Notes: generated by a model from the letters alone, not told the origin. A stretch of 31,534 nt of DNA from Clostridiales bacterium (GCA_004557905.1 SFFH01000016.1:1-31534); one strand, 5' to 3'. Shown: positions 7,366 through 15,147, counted from the first letter of the stretch. Program-made: numbers and translations.

Positions 7366-8334
7366 TTATTCAGGTATCGACTGCATAAAGTTCTCGTAAG
7401 TGATCTGTGCGGCTTCCCTTTCGTGCAGCGTTCGGACAAACGATGCACGCTCTCCCGCGGCCCCCGGCCCGCGCGAGCCGTATTCCGCGAAGAACACCGT
7501 GCCGTGCGCGTGCGTCTTGCCCCAGTCGTCAAAGCCCGCGAGGGCGATGTGATCGCCCAGCTCGCAGTCAAGCAGCACGGTCTTCGCCCATTCGCGCCAC
7601 GGGCGGCCGAGGTACACGCTGCCCGGCGGGCAGCCGCCGTTCAGGAAGCGGCAGCCCTTGAACACATAGCCGTAGGCCTGGTTTTCCGGCGTGGAGGCCG
7701 CCGTGCAGAACGCGGCAAAGGGCTCTCTGCGGTCCCCGCGCCCGTCGACGGCCACGATGTCGCAGTCCTCAAACCACGCGGCGGCGCCGCCGAAGATGAA
7801 GTCCACGTCGCCCTCGATGCGGCAGCGGCGATAGGTGTGACGCTGCGGCACGCGCGGCGCGTGCTGCTTGGGGCCGATGAAGCCGTTCTTTTCGATCTCC
7901 TTGGGCGGCAGCGGCGCAGTGAACAGCGTGTCCTGGAAGCTCCTGAGCACGCAGTCCTCCACCAGCAGATGGTCGCCGTCCGCATAGAGCGCGATGGCCT
8001 GACCGGCTTTCTCGCGGGGCGAGGCGTCGTTTTCGATGGTCAGGCGGCGCAGGGTGATGTGCGCGCCGTCCGTGCGCAGCGTGGCTGTGCGGAAGGTGCC
8101 GCGCTTCATGCCGTCTTCGAGGATCTCGCGCGCGCCGTCGCCCCAGACGATGCGCGTGCTCCCGGCGGACGCGCCCTCGAGCGTCGTATGGCTGCGCGCA
8201 AGCACGGCCTTTTCGCGGTATACGCCGGGCGCGAGGCGGATGACGGCGGGCGTGCCGTCCTGCGGCAGGCGATCGAGCGCGGCCTGCAGGGCTCCGCTTC
8301 CGGGGCGGACGGACAGGATGATCGGTGAAGTCAT
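7366..8334 (-). CDS. Pectinesterase (CE8), no signal peptide
   Basis: A 322-residue right-handed beta-helix enzyme that removes methyl ester groups from polygalacturonate. The CE8 signatures are all present: SFQDTLF (Q134, D135), GDVDFIFG (catalytic D178) and YLGRPW (R244, W246). The start codon is fixed by GGAGG nine bases upstream; the 20 in-frame codons before it have no ribosome binding site. The N-terminus (MTSPIILSVRPGSGALQAAL) is not a signal peptide, so the enzyme probably demethylates short imported pectin oligomers in the cytoplasm. It stands alone between convergent and divergent neighbours with its own promoter. Confidence 0.93.
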   Translation of the reverse strand: MTSPIILSVRPGSGALQAALDRLPQDGTPAVIRLAPGVYREKAVLARSHTTLEGASAGSTRIVWGDGAREILEDGMKRGTFRTATLRTDGAHITLRRLTIENDASPREKAGQAIALYADGDHLLVEDCVLRSFQDTLFTAPLPPKEIEKNGFIGPKQHAPRVPQRHTYRRCRIEGDVDFIFGGAAAWFEDCDIVAVDGRGDRREPFAAFCTAASTPENQAYGYVFKGCRFLNGGCPPGSVYLGRPWREWAKTVLLDCELGDHIALAGFDDWGKTHAHGTVFFAEYGSRGPGAAGERASFVRTLHEREAAQITYENFMQSIPE

Positions 8335-8365
8335 GGTGTTTTCCTCCGAGCAGATGATCAGGGAC

Positions 8366-8394
8366 AGTATAGCACATTCCGCGCGGCTTTGCAT
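8366..8394 (-). promoter_or_regulatory. Promoter of the pectinesterase gene
   Basis: On the minus strand ATGCAA (8394-8389), a 17-base spacer and TATACT (8371-8366) precede the gene by about 30 bases. Confidence 0.55.
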
Positions 8395-8453
8395 CAGGTG
8401 ATGAAGGGGAAGGCAGGATTTCCGTACCCTGCCGCTGACCGGCGCGATTCCGA

Positions 8454-8482
8454 TTGCAGAATGGAAAAATCTGTGATATAAT
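8454..8482 (+). promoter_or_regulatory. Promoter of the rubrerythrin gene
   Basis: TTGCAG (8454-8459), a 17-base spacer and a perfect TATAAT (8477-8482) lie about 50 bases before the start codon. Confidence 0.85.
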
Positions 8483-8531
8483 ACTAACGGCCAGAAAACC
8501 GTACGGCTGAAAGAAAGAGAGGAATCATGAT

Positions 8532-9065
8532 ATGGAGCTCAAGGGCAGCAAGACTGAGAAGAACCTGATGACCGCCTTTGCCGGCGAATCCCAGGCCCGC
8601 AACAAGTATACGTATTTTGCCTCCGTCGCCAAGAAGGAAGGCTACGAGCAGATCGCCGCGATCTTCCTGAAGACGGCGGACAACGAGAAGGAGCACGCCA
8701 AGATGTGGTTCAAGGCGCTGGGCGAGCTGGGCAATACGGCTGAGAACCTGCTGCACGCCGCCGAGGGCGAGAACTACGAGTGGACCGACATGTACGCCAC
8801 CTTCGCCAAGGAAGCGGAGGAGGAGGGCTTCACCAAGCTGGCGGCGCAGTTCCGCGGCGTGGCGGCCATCGAGAAGGCGCATGAGGAGCGCTATCGCGCG
8901 CTGCTGTCCAATGTGGAGATGCAGAAGGTCTTCGAGAAGGGCGAGATGACCATGTGGGAGTGCCGCAACTGCGGTCACCTTGTCATGGGCACCAAGGCCC
9001 CGGCGGTTTGCCCGGTCTGCGCGCATCCGCAGAGCTACTTCGAGGTCCGCGGCGAGAACTACTAA
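8532..9065 (+). CDS. rbr: Rubrerythrin
   Basis: A 177-residue non-haem iron peroxidase that reduces hydrogen peroxide in anaerobes. The N-terminal four-helix domain carries the diiron ligands in AFAGESQARNKY, NEKEHAKMW and IEKAHEERY. The C-terminal rubredoxin-like domain has WECRNCGH and CPVC, giving the four cysteines that bind one iron. Length and domain order are standard. It has its own promoter and terminator, so it is a single-gene unit. The start has a GAGG site eight to ten bases upstream; an overlapping ATG at 8527 opens only a 13-codon frame. Confidence 0.96.
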   Translation: MELKGSKTEKNLMTAFAGESQARNKYTYFASVAKKEGYEQIAAIFLKTADNEKEHAKMWFKALGELGNTAENLLHAAEGENYEWTDMYATFAKEAEEEGFTKLAAQFRGVAAIEKAHEERYRALLSNVEMQKVFEKGEMTMWECRNCGHLVMGTKAPAVCPVCAHPQSYFEVRGENY

Positions 9066-9077
9066 GCGCACAGGAAA

Positions 9078-9104
9078 CGGTCTGCTCCGGCAGGCCGCTT
9101 TTTT
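9078..9104 (+). terminator. Rubrerythrin terminator
   Basis: An 8-bp stem with one G-U pair (9078-9085 with 9090-9097) and a TCCG loop is followed by CTTTTTT. Confidence 0.92.
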
Positions 9105-9129
9105 ATGCACAGGAAATTGCACGGGCGGC

Positions 9130-9158
9130 TTGCAGCGTGGTTTGCCGCGTGCTATGAT
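9130..9158 (+). promoter_or_regulatory. Promoter of the aldo/keto reductase gene
   Basis: TTGCAG (9130-9135), a 17-base spacer and TATGAT (9153-9158). The -35 hexamer is the same as at the rubrerythrin promoter. Confidence 0.75.
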
Positions 9159-9192
9159 AAAGCCACAAGCAAGAATGCGGGAGGAAAACCTT

Positions 9193-10311
9193 ATGGAATA
9201 CGTCAATCTGGAAAAGCTCGGCGTCAGGCCGTCCCGTCTGGGCTTTGGCTGCATGCGCTTTCCGACCACGCCGGAGGGAACAATCGACGAACCGCGCGCG
9301 ATGGCGATGCTCGATACCGCGTACAGGGCCGGCGTCAATTACTTTGACACGGCCTATTTCTACCACAACAGGACCAGCGAAGAATTCGTCGGCCGCGCGC
9401 TCAAGCGGTATCCGCGCGAGAGCTTCTACCTGGCCACCAAGCTGCCGCTGTCGCTCATCCATTCCCTGGAGGAGGCGAAGGAGATCTTCGAGGGTCAGTT
9501 CAGGTCCCTGCAGGTGGAGTACTTCGACTTTTACCTGCTGCACTGCATCAACCAGAAGAACTGGAAGACGACGCTTGAAAACGGCCTGATCGACTTCCTG
9601 CTCGAGCAGCAGAAGCAGGGCCGCATCCGCCATCTCGGCTTCTCCTTCCACGACAGCTACGAGCTGTTCGAGGAGGTGCTGACCTATCGCGACTGGGATT
9701 TCTGCCAGATTCAGCTCAACTACATGGACACCGACATTCAGGCGGGCCTGAAGGGCTACGAGCTGGCCAAGGGGCGCGGCATCCCGGTGATCGTCATGGA
9801 GCCGGTCAAGGGCGGCAGCCTGGCGACGCTGAGCGAGGACATCTGCCGGCGCTTCAGGCAGGCGCGCCCGGACTGGTCCGTTGCCTCCTGGGCGATGCGC
9901 TGGGTCAAGAGCCTGGAGGGCTGCAAGGTCATCCTCTCCGGTATGTCCGACGAGGCGCAGGTGGCGGACAACCTGGAAACCTTCGCACAGCCCGGCGGGC
10001 TTTCGCAGGAGGACATGCAGGTGGTGGCCGAGGTGCGCGCCATGATCGAGGCCCGCACGTTCGTCGGCTGCACAAACTGCAAGTATTGTATGCCCTGCCC
10101 GTTCGGCGTGGATATCCCGCAGAACTTCAAAATGATGAACAACTTTGCCAAGTATTCCAACGAAGGCCGTCTGCGCTTTGAATGGAAGGACATGGAGGAG
10201 GCCGAACGCGCCGATCAGTGCCGCCGCTGCGGCAAGTGCGAAACCGTCTGCCCGCAGCAGATCCCGATCCGCGAAAAGCTGCACGAGATCGCCGGGCGGA
10301 TGAAGGAATAA
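9193..10311 (+). CDS. Aldo/keto reductase with C-terminal Fe-S domain
   Basis: A 372-residue predicted cytoplasmic oxidoreductase. The N-terminal barrel starts with the AKR signature RLGFGCMRFP and shows the catalytic tetrad pattern: Asp and Tyr in YFDTAYFY, Lys in ATKLP, His in LLHC. The C-terminal 90 residues carry two cysteine clusters, CTNCKYCMPCP and CRRCGKCETVCP, typical of the two [4Fe-4S] clusters found in anaerobe AKRs. The start codon follows GGGAGG by eight bases. The substrate is unknown. It sits next to rubrerythrin but has its own promoter and terminator, so a shared role in redox stress is only suggested. Confidence 0.92.
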   Translation: MEYVNLEKLGVRPSRLGFGCMRFPTTPEGTIDEPRAMAMLDTAYRAGVNYFDTAYFYHNRTSEEFVGRALKRYPRESFYLATKLPLSLIHSLEEAKEIFEGQFRSLQVEYFDFYLLHCINQKNWKTTLENGLIDFLLEQQKQGRIRHLGFSFHDSYELFEEVLTYRDWDFCQIQLNYMDTDIQAGLKGYELAKGRGIPVIVMEPVKGGSLATLSEDICRRFRQARPDWSVASWAMRWVKSLEGCKVILSGMSDEAQVADNLETFAQPGGLSQEDMQVVAEVRAMIEARTFVGCTNCKYCMPCPFGVDIPQNFKMMNNFAKYSNEGRLRFEWKDMEEAERADQCRRCGKCETVCPQQIPIREKLHEIAGRMKE

Positions 10312-10317
10312 AAAATC

Positions 10318-10350
10318 TGAGCGTCCCGCTTGACAGGACGCTCATTTCGT
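10318..10350 (+). terminator. Terminator of the aldo/keto reductase gene
   Basis: A perfect 9-bp stem (10318-10326 with 10336-10344) is followed by TTTCGT. The -35 box of the next promoter begins inside its loop. Confidence 0.65.
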
Positions 10351-10358
10351 GCTATCAT
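10330..10358 (+). promoter_or_regulatory. Promoter of the metal ATPase gene
   Basis: TTGACA (10330-10335), a 17-base spacer and TATCAT (10353-10358). The -35 hexamer occupies the loop of the upstream gene's terminator. Confidence 0.85.
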
Positions 10359-10377
10359 TTCATCATTCAATGAAATG
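10356..10377. promoter_or_regulatory. Dyad operator, probable ArsR/SmtB site
   Basis: A perfect 8-bp inverted repeat with a 6-base gap (CATTTCAT, then ATGAAATG) overlaps the 3' end of the -10 box and the predicted transcription start. TTCA/TGAA dyads at this place are typical of SmtB/CzrA-family operators, and a gene for such a repressor lies nearby at 12961-13308. Confidence 0.65.
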
Positions 10378-10408
10378 TTGAACGGTGAATACCGAAGGAG
10401 GCAGACAG

Positions 10409-12448
10409 ATGAGTGAGCACAAGCACGATCACGACGAGCAGGACTGCACCTGCGGTCACGAGCATCACGAGAAGCATGACTGCTGCTGCGGCCACGAGCA
10501 TCACCATGAGCACGAACATGCCTGCGGTCACGAGCATCATGACGGGCAGGGCTGCAGCTGTGGCCACGATCACGACCACGACGGCTGCGGCTGCGGCCAC
10601 GACCACGGCGACGATGAGGAAGCGAAGGAGGAGCTGCCGCGCCTGATTCTGGCGCTGGCGCTCTTTGCGGCGGGCATGCTGCTGCCGGTTTCGCCGCTGG
10701 CGAAAACGCTGCTGCTGCTCTCCTGTTATGTCGTCTCGGGCTTCGGCGTGCTGCGCGCCGCGGTGCGCTCCCTGTGCAGGGGCCGCATGCTGGACGAAAA
10801 TTTCCTGATGGCCGTCGCCTCCCTGGCGGCGATTGCGATCGGCGAAATCGACGAGGGCTGCGCCGTCATGCTGTTTTACCAGGTGGGCGAGTGCTTCCAG
10901 GACTACGCCGTGGGCCGCTCGCGCAAGCAGGTCAAGGCGCTGCTGGCGATCAAGCCGGAGGAGGCGTTCGTCCTGCGGGACGGCGCGTATGCGGCGGTCG
11001 ACCCGGCGCAGGTACAGGTCGGCGAGGAGATCCGCATCCGCCCCGGCGAGCGCGTGCCGCTGGACGCGGTGGTGCTCACCGGCATGAGCGAGATGGACAC
11101 CTCCGCGCTGACAGGCGAGAGCGTTGCGCGCAACGCGGAGCCGGGCGACACGGTGCTCGCGGGCTTCGTCTCGCGCAACGGCGTGATCACCGCGCGCGTG
11201 ACCAAGCCGCTGGCGGAGTCCTCCGTCAGCCGGATTCTGACGATGGTGGAGGAGGCGCAGGAGCGCAAGGCGCCCGTCGAGCGCTTCATCACCGTGTTTG
11301 CCCGCGTGTATACGCCGATCGTCGTCGGCCTGGCGGCGGTGCTGGCCATCGTGCCGTCCGTGATCCTGGGTACCTGGCGCGTCTGGGTGTACCGCGCGCT
11401 CACGTTCCTGGTCGCGTCCTGCCCGTGCGCGCTGGTCATCTCCGTGCCGCTGTGCTACTTTGCGGGCATCGGCTCGGCGGCGCGCCGCGGCATCCTGATC
11501 AAGGGCGGCGACAGCCTGGACGCGCTGTGCCGCGTGAAATCGTTCGTGCTGGACAAGACCGGCACGCTGACCACGGGTGACTTCAGCGTTTGCCATGCGC
11601 ACCCGGCGGCGGGCTTTGCGGAGGAGGACGTGCTCGCGCTGATCGCCGGCGCGGAGCGCGACAGCAGCCATCCGCTGGCGCAGGCCGCCATCCGGGAGGC
11701 GGAGGCGCGCGGCATCGCGGCGCAGGCGGTGACGCTGGAGCGCGAGATCGCCGGGCGCGGCGTGCAGGGACGCACGGAGAGCGGCGAGATCGTGCTCGCC
11801 GGCAACGCGGCCCTGATGCAGGAAAACGGTGTGGCGCTGGGCGGCCTCGTCTGTGACAGGGACAGCGCTCGCATCTACGTTGCCAGGGGCGGCAGGGCCG
11901 TCGGCTTCATCTGCCTGGAGGATGTGATCAAGCCCGGCGCGAAGGAGGCGCTGACGCAGCTTCACGCACAGGGCATCGCGCGCACGGTCATGCTCACCGG
12001 CGACCGCGAGGCCCCGGCGCAGGCCGTGGCCAGGGAGCTTGACCTTGACGAGGTGCACGCTCAGCTGCTGCCGGAGGACAAGCTCTCCAGGCTGGAGGAC
12101 ATTTGCCGGGAGGGCGGCACGGCGTTTGTCGGCGACGGCATCAACGACGCGCCGGCGCTCATGCGCGCGGACGTGGGCATCGCCATGGGCGCGCTGGGCA
12201 GCGACGCGGCGATCGAGGCCGCGGACGTCGTGCTGATGACCGACGAGATGGACCGTCTGCCGCAGGTGGTGAGCGTGGCGCGCCGGGTGCGTCAGCTCTC
12301 GCGGCAGAACGTGGTCTTCGCGCTGGGCGTCAAGGTCGCGGTGCTCGTGCTGGCGGCGCTGGGCATGGCGGGCATGTGGGCGGCGGTGTTCGCGGACGTG
12401 GGCGTGGCGCTGATTTGCGTGCTCAACGCGATGCGCGCCATGCGCTGA
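10409..12448 (+). CDS. P1B-type metal-exporting ATPase with His/Cys-rich N-terminus
   Basis: A 679-residue membrane pump, probably for Zn/Cd/Pb. The core motifs are complete: TGES (235-238), CPC (338-340, followed by ALVIS, as in the zinc/cadmium group), phosphorylated D382 in DKTGTLT, SSHP in the nucleotide domain, and GDGIND (575-580). In place of a ferredoxin-like metal-binding domain, the first 70 residues hold five CGH(E/D)H units separated by His, Cys and acidic runs. The ATG follows GAAGGAGG; a GTG at 10385 has no site. The gene has its own promoter with a dyad over it, and the putative repressor is encoded 0.5 kb downstream on the other strand. Copper is less likely, since copper pumps usually carry further signature residues. 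Confidence 0.94.
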   Translation: MSEHKHDHDEQDCTCGHEHHEKHDCCCGHEHHHEHEHACGHEHHDGQGCSCGHDHDHDGCGCGHDHGDDEEAKEELPRLILALALFAAGMLLPVSPLAKTLLLLSCYVVSGFGVLRAAVRSLCRGRMLDENFLMAVASLAAIAIGEIDEGCAVMLFYQVGECFQDYAVGRSRKQVKALLAIKPEEAFVLRDGAYAAVDPAQVQVGEEIRIRPGERVPLDAVVLTGMSEMDTSALTGESVARNAEPGDTVLAGFVSRNGVITARVTKPLAESSVSRILTMVEEAQERKAPVERFITVFARVYTPIVVGLAAVLAIVPSVILGTWRVWVYRALTFLVASCPCALVISVPLCYFAGIGSAARRGILIKGGDSLDALCRVKSFVLDKTGTLTTGDFSVCHAHPAAGFAEEDVLALIAGAERDSSHPLAQAAIREAEARGIAAQAVTLEREIAGRGVQGRTESGEIVLAGNAALMQENGVALGGLVCDRDSARIYVARGGRAVGFICLEDVIKPGAKEALTQLHAQGIARTVMLTGDREAPAQAVARELDLDEVHAQLLPEDKLSRLEDICREGGTAFVGDGINDAPALMRADVGIAMGALGSDAAIEAADVVLMTDEMDRLPQVVSVARRVRQLSRQNVVFALGVKVAVLVLAALGMAGMWAAVFADVGVALICVLNAMRAMR

Positions 12449-12454
12449 CGCGGC

Positions 12455-12483
12455 TTGACAAAGCGCTGCGCGCGTGGTATCCT
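12455..12483 (+). promoter_or_regulatory. Promoter of the acidic small protein gene
   Basis: TTGACA (12455-12460), a 17-base spacer and TATCCT (12478-12483), just after the ATPase stop codon. Confidence 0.8.
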
Positions 12484-12517
12484 GCTCCTGTTCAATTCAT
12501 GATGAGGAGAGAAGCAT

Positions 12518-12817
12518 ATGGAAGAGATTGTCAGAAGCGAGCATCGCGCAATCGTGTTCAAGATGAACCGCAAGCAGGCGGCGACGGTCGCCCGCTATAT
12601 CAAGGACCACTCCGGTTCTCCGGAGACCGTCTTCGCCGTGGACGTGGACACCATGGAGCTGATCATCCAGGCGAAGAACGCCGCCGAGGACGACGTGCTC
12701 GTGCTGGAGGGCGAGGAGGACGTCTTCGAGGTCGAGGAGGAGACCATCGAGGAGAACGAGGAGGTCTGGGAGGCCGTCGAGGAAGCACTCGAGGGCTTTA
12801 CCGGGGAAGAGGAATAA
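12518..12817 (+). CDS. Small acidic protein of unknown function
   Basis: A 99-residue protein I do not recognise. The first 57 residues look folded and mixed in charge (MEEIVRSEHRAIVFKMNRKQ at the start, then an alternating beta-like segment). About 40 residues at the C-terminus are dominated by Glu and Asp, with hydrophobic residues spaced as in an amphipathic helix. There are no Cys residues, signal peptide or membrane segment. It has a good GAGGAG ribosome binding site, its own TTGACA promoter and a strong terminator, so it is expressed alone although it sits between a metal pump and its repressor. A role in metal buffering is possible but not shown by any motif. Confidence 0.82.
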   Translation: MEEIVRSEHRAIVFKMNRKQAATVARYIKDHSGSPETVFAVDVDTMELIIQAKNAAEDDVLVLEGEEDVFEVEEETIEENEEVWEAVEEALEGFTGEEE

Positions 12818-12830
12818 TCCGCAGAATATC

Positions 12831-12863
12831 AAAGGAGCTTCGGCATGCGCCGGAGCTCCTTTT
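12831..12863 (+). terminator. Terminator of the acidic protein gene
   Basis: A stem of about 14 bp with one T-G pair and an ATGC loop (12831-12844 with 12849-12862), ending in a CCTTTT run. Confidence 0.93.
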
Positions 12864-12885
12864 GCGTGATGATGCGTTTCATTCG

Positions 12886-12950
12886 CCGCGAAGCGAAGAA
12901 GGGAGTCTGAGGGATAATATCCCTCAGGCGGGTTTGGGCGGCGGCCCAAC
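12886..12950. repeat. Intergenic double-hairpin repeat, copy A
   Basis: It shares the order GCGAAGCGAAGA, GGG, a hairpin (TGAGGGATA/TATCCCTCA), GCGGGTTTGGGC and a second G/C hairpin with the copies at 14982-15034 and 25714-25776. It lies between two convergent genes. Confidence 0.7.
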
Positions 12951-12960
12951 GCTTCCCCCG

Positions 12961-13308
12961 TCACCCTTCCTCCTTCACATGGCTCATCGCCAGGTGAATG
13001 ATCTCGCGCGGGTGGCAGTCGGCCAGGCTGTAATAGAGCATTTTGCCCTCGCGGCGCGCGGTGATCAGGCGCGCCTGCTTGAGCGCCTTGAGCTGATTGG
13101 AGACCGCGCTGGGTGTCATGCCGACGGCCTCGGCCAGGTGCCCGGCGCACAGCTCGCGCCCGTCCAGCGCCAGCAGGATCTTCAGCCGCGTATCCGAACC
13201 GATGACACGGAAAAACTCCGCCAGCGCGGCGATGTCCGCCTCATCGGGCATGCTCCTTTGAACCTCCTGCGCGACGGGCAGACAGGCGCTGCATGAATTT
13301 TCCTGCAT
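12961..13308 (-). CDS. ArsR/SmtB-family metal-sensing repressor
   Basis: A 115-residue winged-helix repressor. The recognition helix region is MTPSAVSNQLKALKQARLI (64-82). The C-terminal helix carries D97-x-H99-x(10)-H110-x(2)-E113, the exact alpha-5 zinc site spacing of SmtB and CzrA. There is also a CSAC pair at residues 6-9 and C54 in ELCAGHLAE, the position of the CadC alpha-3 site, so the protein may bind two kinds of metal site. The start codon follows GGAGG. Such repressors leave DNA when zinc or cadmium binds, so the target is probably the nearby P1B ATPase gene and perhaps its own promoter. Confidence 0.93.
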   Translation of the reverse strand: MQENSCSACLPVAQEVQRSMPDEADIAALAEFFRVIGSDTRLKILLALDGRELCAGHLAEAVGMTPSAVSNQLKALKQARLITARREGKMLYYSLADCHPREIIHLAMSHVKEEG

Positions 13309-13341
13309 AAATAACCTCCGGAAGCGACGTTGCTTGCGTTC

Positions 13342-13370
13342 ATCGTATCGTATCCCTGTGCGTTTGTCAA
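13342..13370 (-). promoter_or_regulatory. Promoter of the ArsR/SmtB-family gene
   Basis: On the minus strand TTGACA (13370-13365), a 17-base spacer and TACGAT (13347-13342). An overlapping direct repeat (ATCGT ATCGT on the plus strand) lies in the -10 region. Confidence 0.8.
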
Positions 13371-13373
13371 GCG

Positions 13374-13401
13374 CTGAAATGTGCACAGACAGCGGTATAA
13401 A
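13374..13401 (+). promoter_or_regulatory. Weak promoter candidate for the surface protein gene
   Basis: CTGAAA (13374-13379), a 16-base spacer and TATAAA (13396-13401), divergent from the ArsR promoter. Confidence 0.4.
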
Positions 13402-13448
13402 CGCCGCGCAAACAGGCCAAAGTAAAGCGCACAAGGAGGTTGATCCCA

Positions 13449-14954
13449 GTGAAAAAGAGGAACATGCTGCTGCTGGCGCTGCTGCTTGCGCTTGCACCGG
13501 CGGCTGGCTCCGCGCAGGACCTGCCGGAGCTGTTTGGGGACGTATACGAGAGCATCGGCGAGGGGCTTGCGCAGGGCGCCGGCCTAGCGGCAAACAGCCT
13601 GGGCGAGGAGCTGACGCTCTCGCTGGCGACGGACAGCGCGCGGGTGGAGGAGGGCAAGACCGTCGTGCTCACGGTGACGGCGGGCAACCCGCTGGCCAGA
13701 GAGGTGAGTGTCGGCGTCGCGCTGGAGCTCCCGGAGCGCCTGCGCGCTTCTGAGGAGACCGCGTGGGAGGCGACACTGGCCCCCGCACAGCTGGACGAGG
13801 AGACGGGCGAGCTGACGCCGTCCGTGACCACGTTCACGCGCGAGCTGACGCTTCTGCCGGGCGGCGGGAGCGAGCAGGCGGTCATCGGCAGCGAGCTTGA
13901 AATGGGCACGCGCTTTTACCGCGCCCAGACGCCGCTGGCGCTGTGCGTGCCGGACGTGAGCGTCATCGCAAGCGTGGACGGCGCGGACAACCACCGCATG
14001 CAGCCGGGAGACACGTTTGCCTACCGGATCGAGATCGCCAATGCGGGCGACGCGCCCAAGGATGTGACGGTGGAGATGGTGCTGCCGCAGGACGTGACGC
14101 TCACGGAGAAGCTGCCCGAGGGCTTTGCACAGGCGGGCAGCGTGATCCGCGGCCAGGTGCACGCACAGGCGGCGGAGGGAGAAACAGCCAGCAGCGTCGT
14201 GCTCACGCTGCCGGCGGTGATCGCGCAGAACGCGCTGAAGGGAGATGAGGATGCGCATAAGCTGATCGCCGGCACGCTGCGCGTGGACGGCGAGCGCGTG
14301 CCGCTGGAGCGCATCGAGGTGTGCGACGCGAAGATCAACGCGCGCCTGCTGGCGGATACGGAGCGCCTGGAGGCCGGCGAGGAGACGACGCTGAGCGTCG
14401 TGGTGGTCAACAGCGGCCTGGCCGCGGCGGACGTTCGCCTGTCGTGCATGCTGCCGGAGGGCCTGTCCCTGGCTGTCACGGAGGATGAACAGGAGGAGGC
14501 GACGGCGGCGGAAACCCAGGCTGTGCCGACGGACGGCGGCGACAACCTGCCCATGACCGGCACGGCCGTCCCGGGTGAGCCGCAGGCGGCGCCCGTGATG
14601 ACGCGACAGGACAGAACGCTGATGTTTGACGTGCACATGGACGCGGCCGGCGAGGAAGCCGACGGCGTGATCGCCAGCACGCGGGTGATCGAGATCCCGG
14701 TGGTCGCCGACGCGCCGCAGGACAACCTCGGCGAGCAACTGGTCGGCGCGTCCCTGGCGTGGAGCGTCGGGGAGGAGCCGATGCAGCTGGGCGAGGCGGT
14801 GGCCATGCGCGTGGTTCGCCCGGAGTTCCTGGGCATGTCCCGCGCGGATTGGAACGGCGTGTTCTGGGCCAGCGTGCTGCTGGTGGTGACGGTGCTCTGC
14901 CTGTACGTCGCCGTGCGCAGGGAGAGCAAGGAAGAGGATTTCTGCTGCGAGTAA
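13449..14954 (+). CDS. Membrane-anchored surface protein with DUF11/CARDB-like repeats
   Basis: A 501-residue predicted exported protein. A signal peptide (KKRNMLLLALLLALAPAAGSA) is followed by a region rich in Thr, Glu and Ala, then beta-sandwich repeats of the DUF11/CARDB type. Two segments show this clearly: IEIANAGDAPKDVTVEMVLP and LSVVVVNSGLAAADVRLSCM, each followed by a PEG turn. Near the C-terminus VFWASVLLVVTVLCLYVAV is a membrane helix followed by a short charged tail, so the bulk faces outside. GTG is chosen as start because GGAGG is nine bases away; TTG at 13440 directly abuts that site. LPMTG at 367-371 is far from the C-terminus and not followed by a helix. The function is unknown; an adhesive or structural envelope role is likely. 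Confidence 0.82.
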   Translation: MKKRNMLLLALLLALAPAAGSAQDLPELFGDVYESIGEGLAQGAGLAANSLGEELTLSLATDSARVEEGKTVVLTVTAGNPLAREVSVGVALELPERLRASEETAWEATLAPAQLDEETGELTPSVTTFTRELTLLPGGGSEQAVIGSELEMGTRFYRAQTPLALCVPDVSVIASVDGADNHRMQPGDTFAYRIEIANAGDAPKDVTVEMVLPQDVTLTEKLPEGFAQAGSVIRGQVHAQAAEGETASSVVLTLPAVIAQNALKGDEDAHKLIAGTLRVDGERVPLERIEVCDAKINARLLADTERLEAGEETTLSVVVVNSGLAAADVRLSCMLPEGLSLAVTEDEQEEATAAETQAVPTDGGDNLPMTGTAVPGEPQAAPVMTRQDRTLMFDVHMDAAGEEADGVIASTRVIEIPVVADAPQDNLGEQLVGASLAWSVGEEPMQLGEAVAMRVVRPEFLGMSRADWNGVFWASVLLVVTVLCLYVAVRRESKEEDFCCE

Positions 14955-14981
14955 GGACAAACATCGGCGATCTGTAAGCGC

Positions 14982-15034
14982 AGAGCGGAGAAGGGTCAAG
15001 GAATGACATCCCTTGCGGGGCTTGGGCGGCAGCC
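14982..15034. repeat. Intergenic double-hairpin repeat, copy B (degraded)
   Basis: GCGGAGAAGGGTCAAGGAATGACATCCCTTGCGGGGCTTGGGCGGCAGCC is collinear with copies A and C, but its second hairpin is eroded. It lies in the otherwise gene-free stretch 14955-15198, which also holds a terminator and a promoter. Confidence 0.65.
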
Positions 15035-15111
15035 TGATATCTCCTGAAGATGACGCAGCCTGCGATTGAAACGCGCTGATTCGCAGGGCTTGAATTCAAG
15101 CAAATGCCGGG

Positions 15112-15145
15112 AAAAGGACTGTAAGCACGGCTTGCGGTCCTTTTT
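15112..15145 (+). terminator. Strong intrinsic terminator
   Basis: A 15-bp stem with two G-T pairs and an ACG loop (15112-15126 with 15130-15144), ending in TTTTT. It ends the transcript of the surface protein gene, 157 bases after its stop. Confidence 0.93.
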
Positions 15146-15147
15146 GC

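Noticed and set aside
8527..8568. A short frame starting at ATG 8527 overlapping the rubrerythrin start
   Set aside because: It stops after 13 codons and has no features; it overlaps the real start by chance.
10410..10620. The His/Cys codon repeats of the ATPase gene as a tandem DNA repeat or CRISPR-like array
   Set aside because: The units vary in length and spacing and remain in frame as protein metal-binding repeats; there are no uniform repeats or spacers.
14547..14561. LPMTG in the surface protein as a sortase signal
   Set aside because: It is about 130 residues from the C-terminus and is not followed by a hydrophobic helix and basic tail; the protein has its own C-terminal membrane helix.
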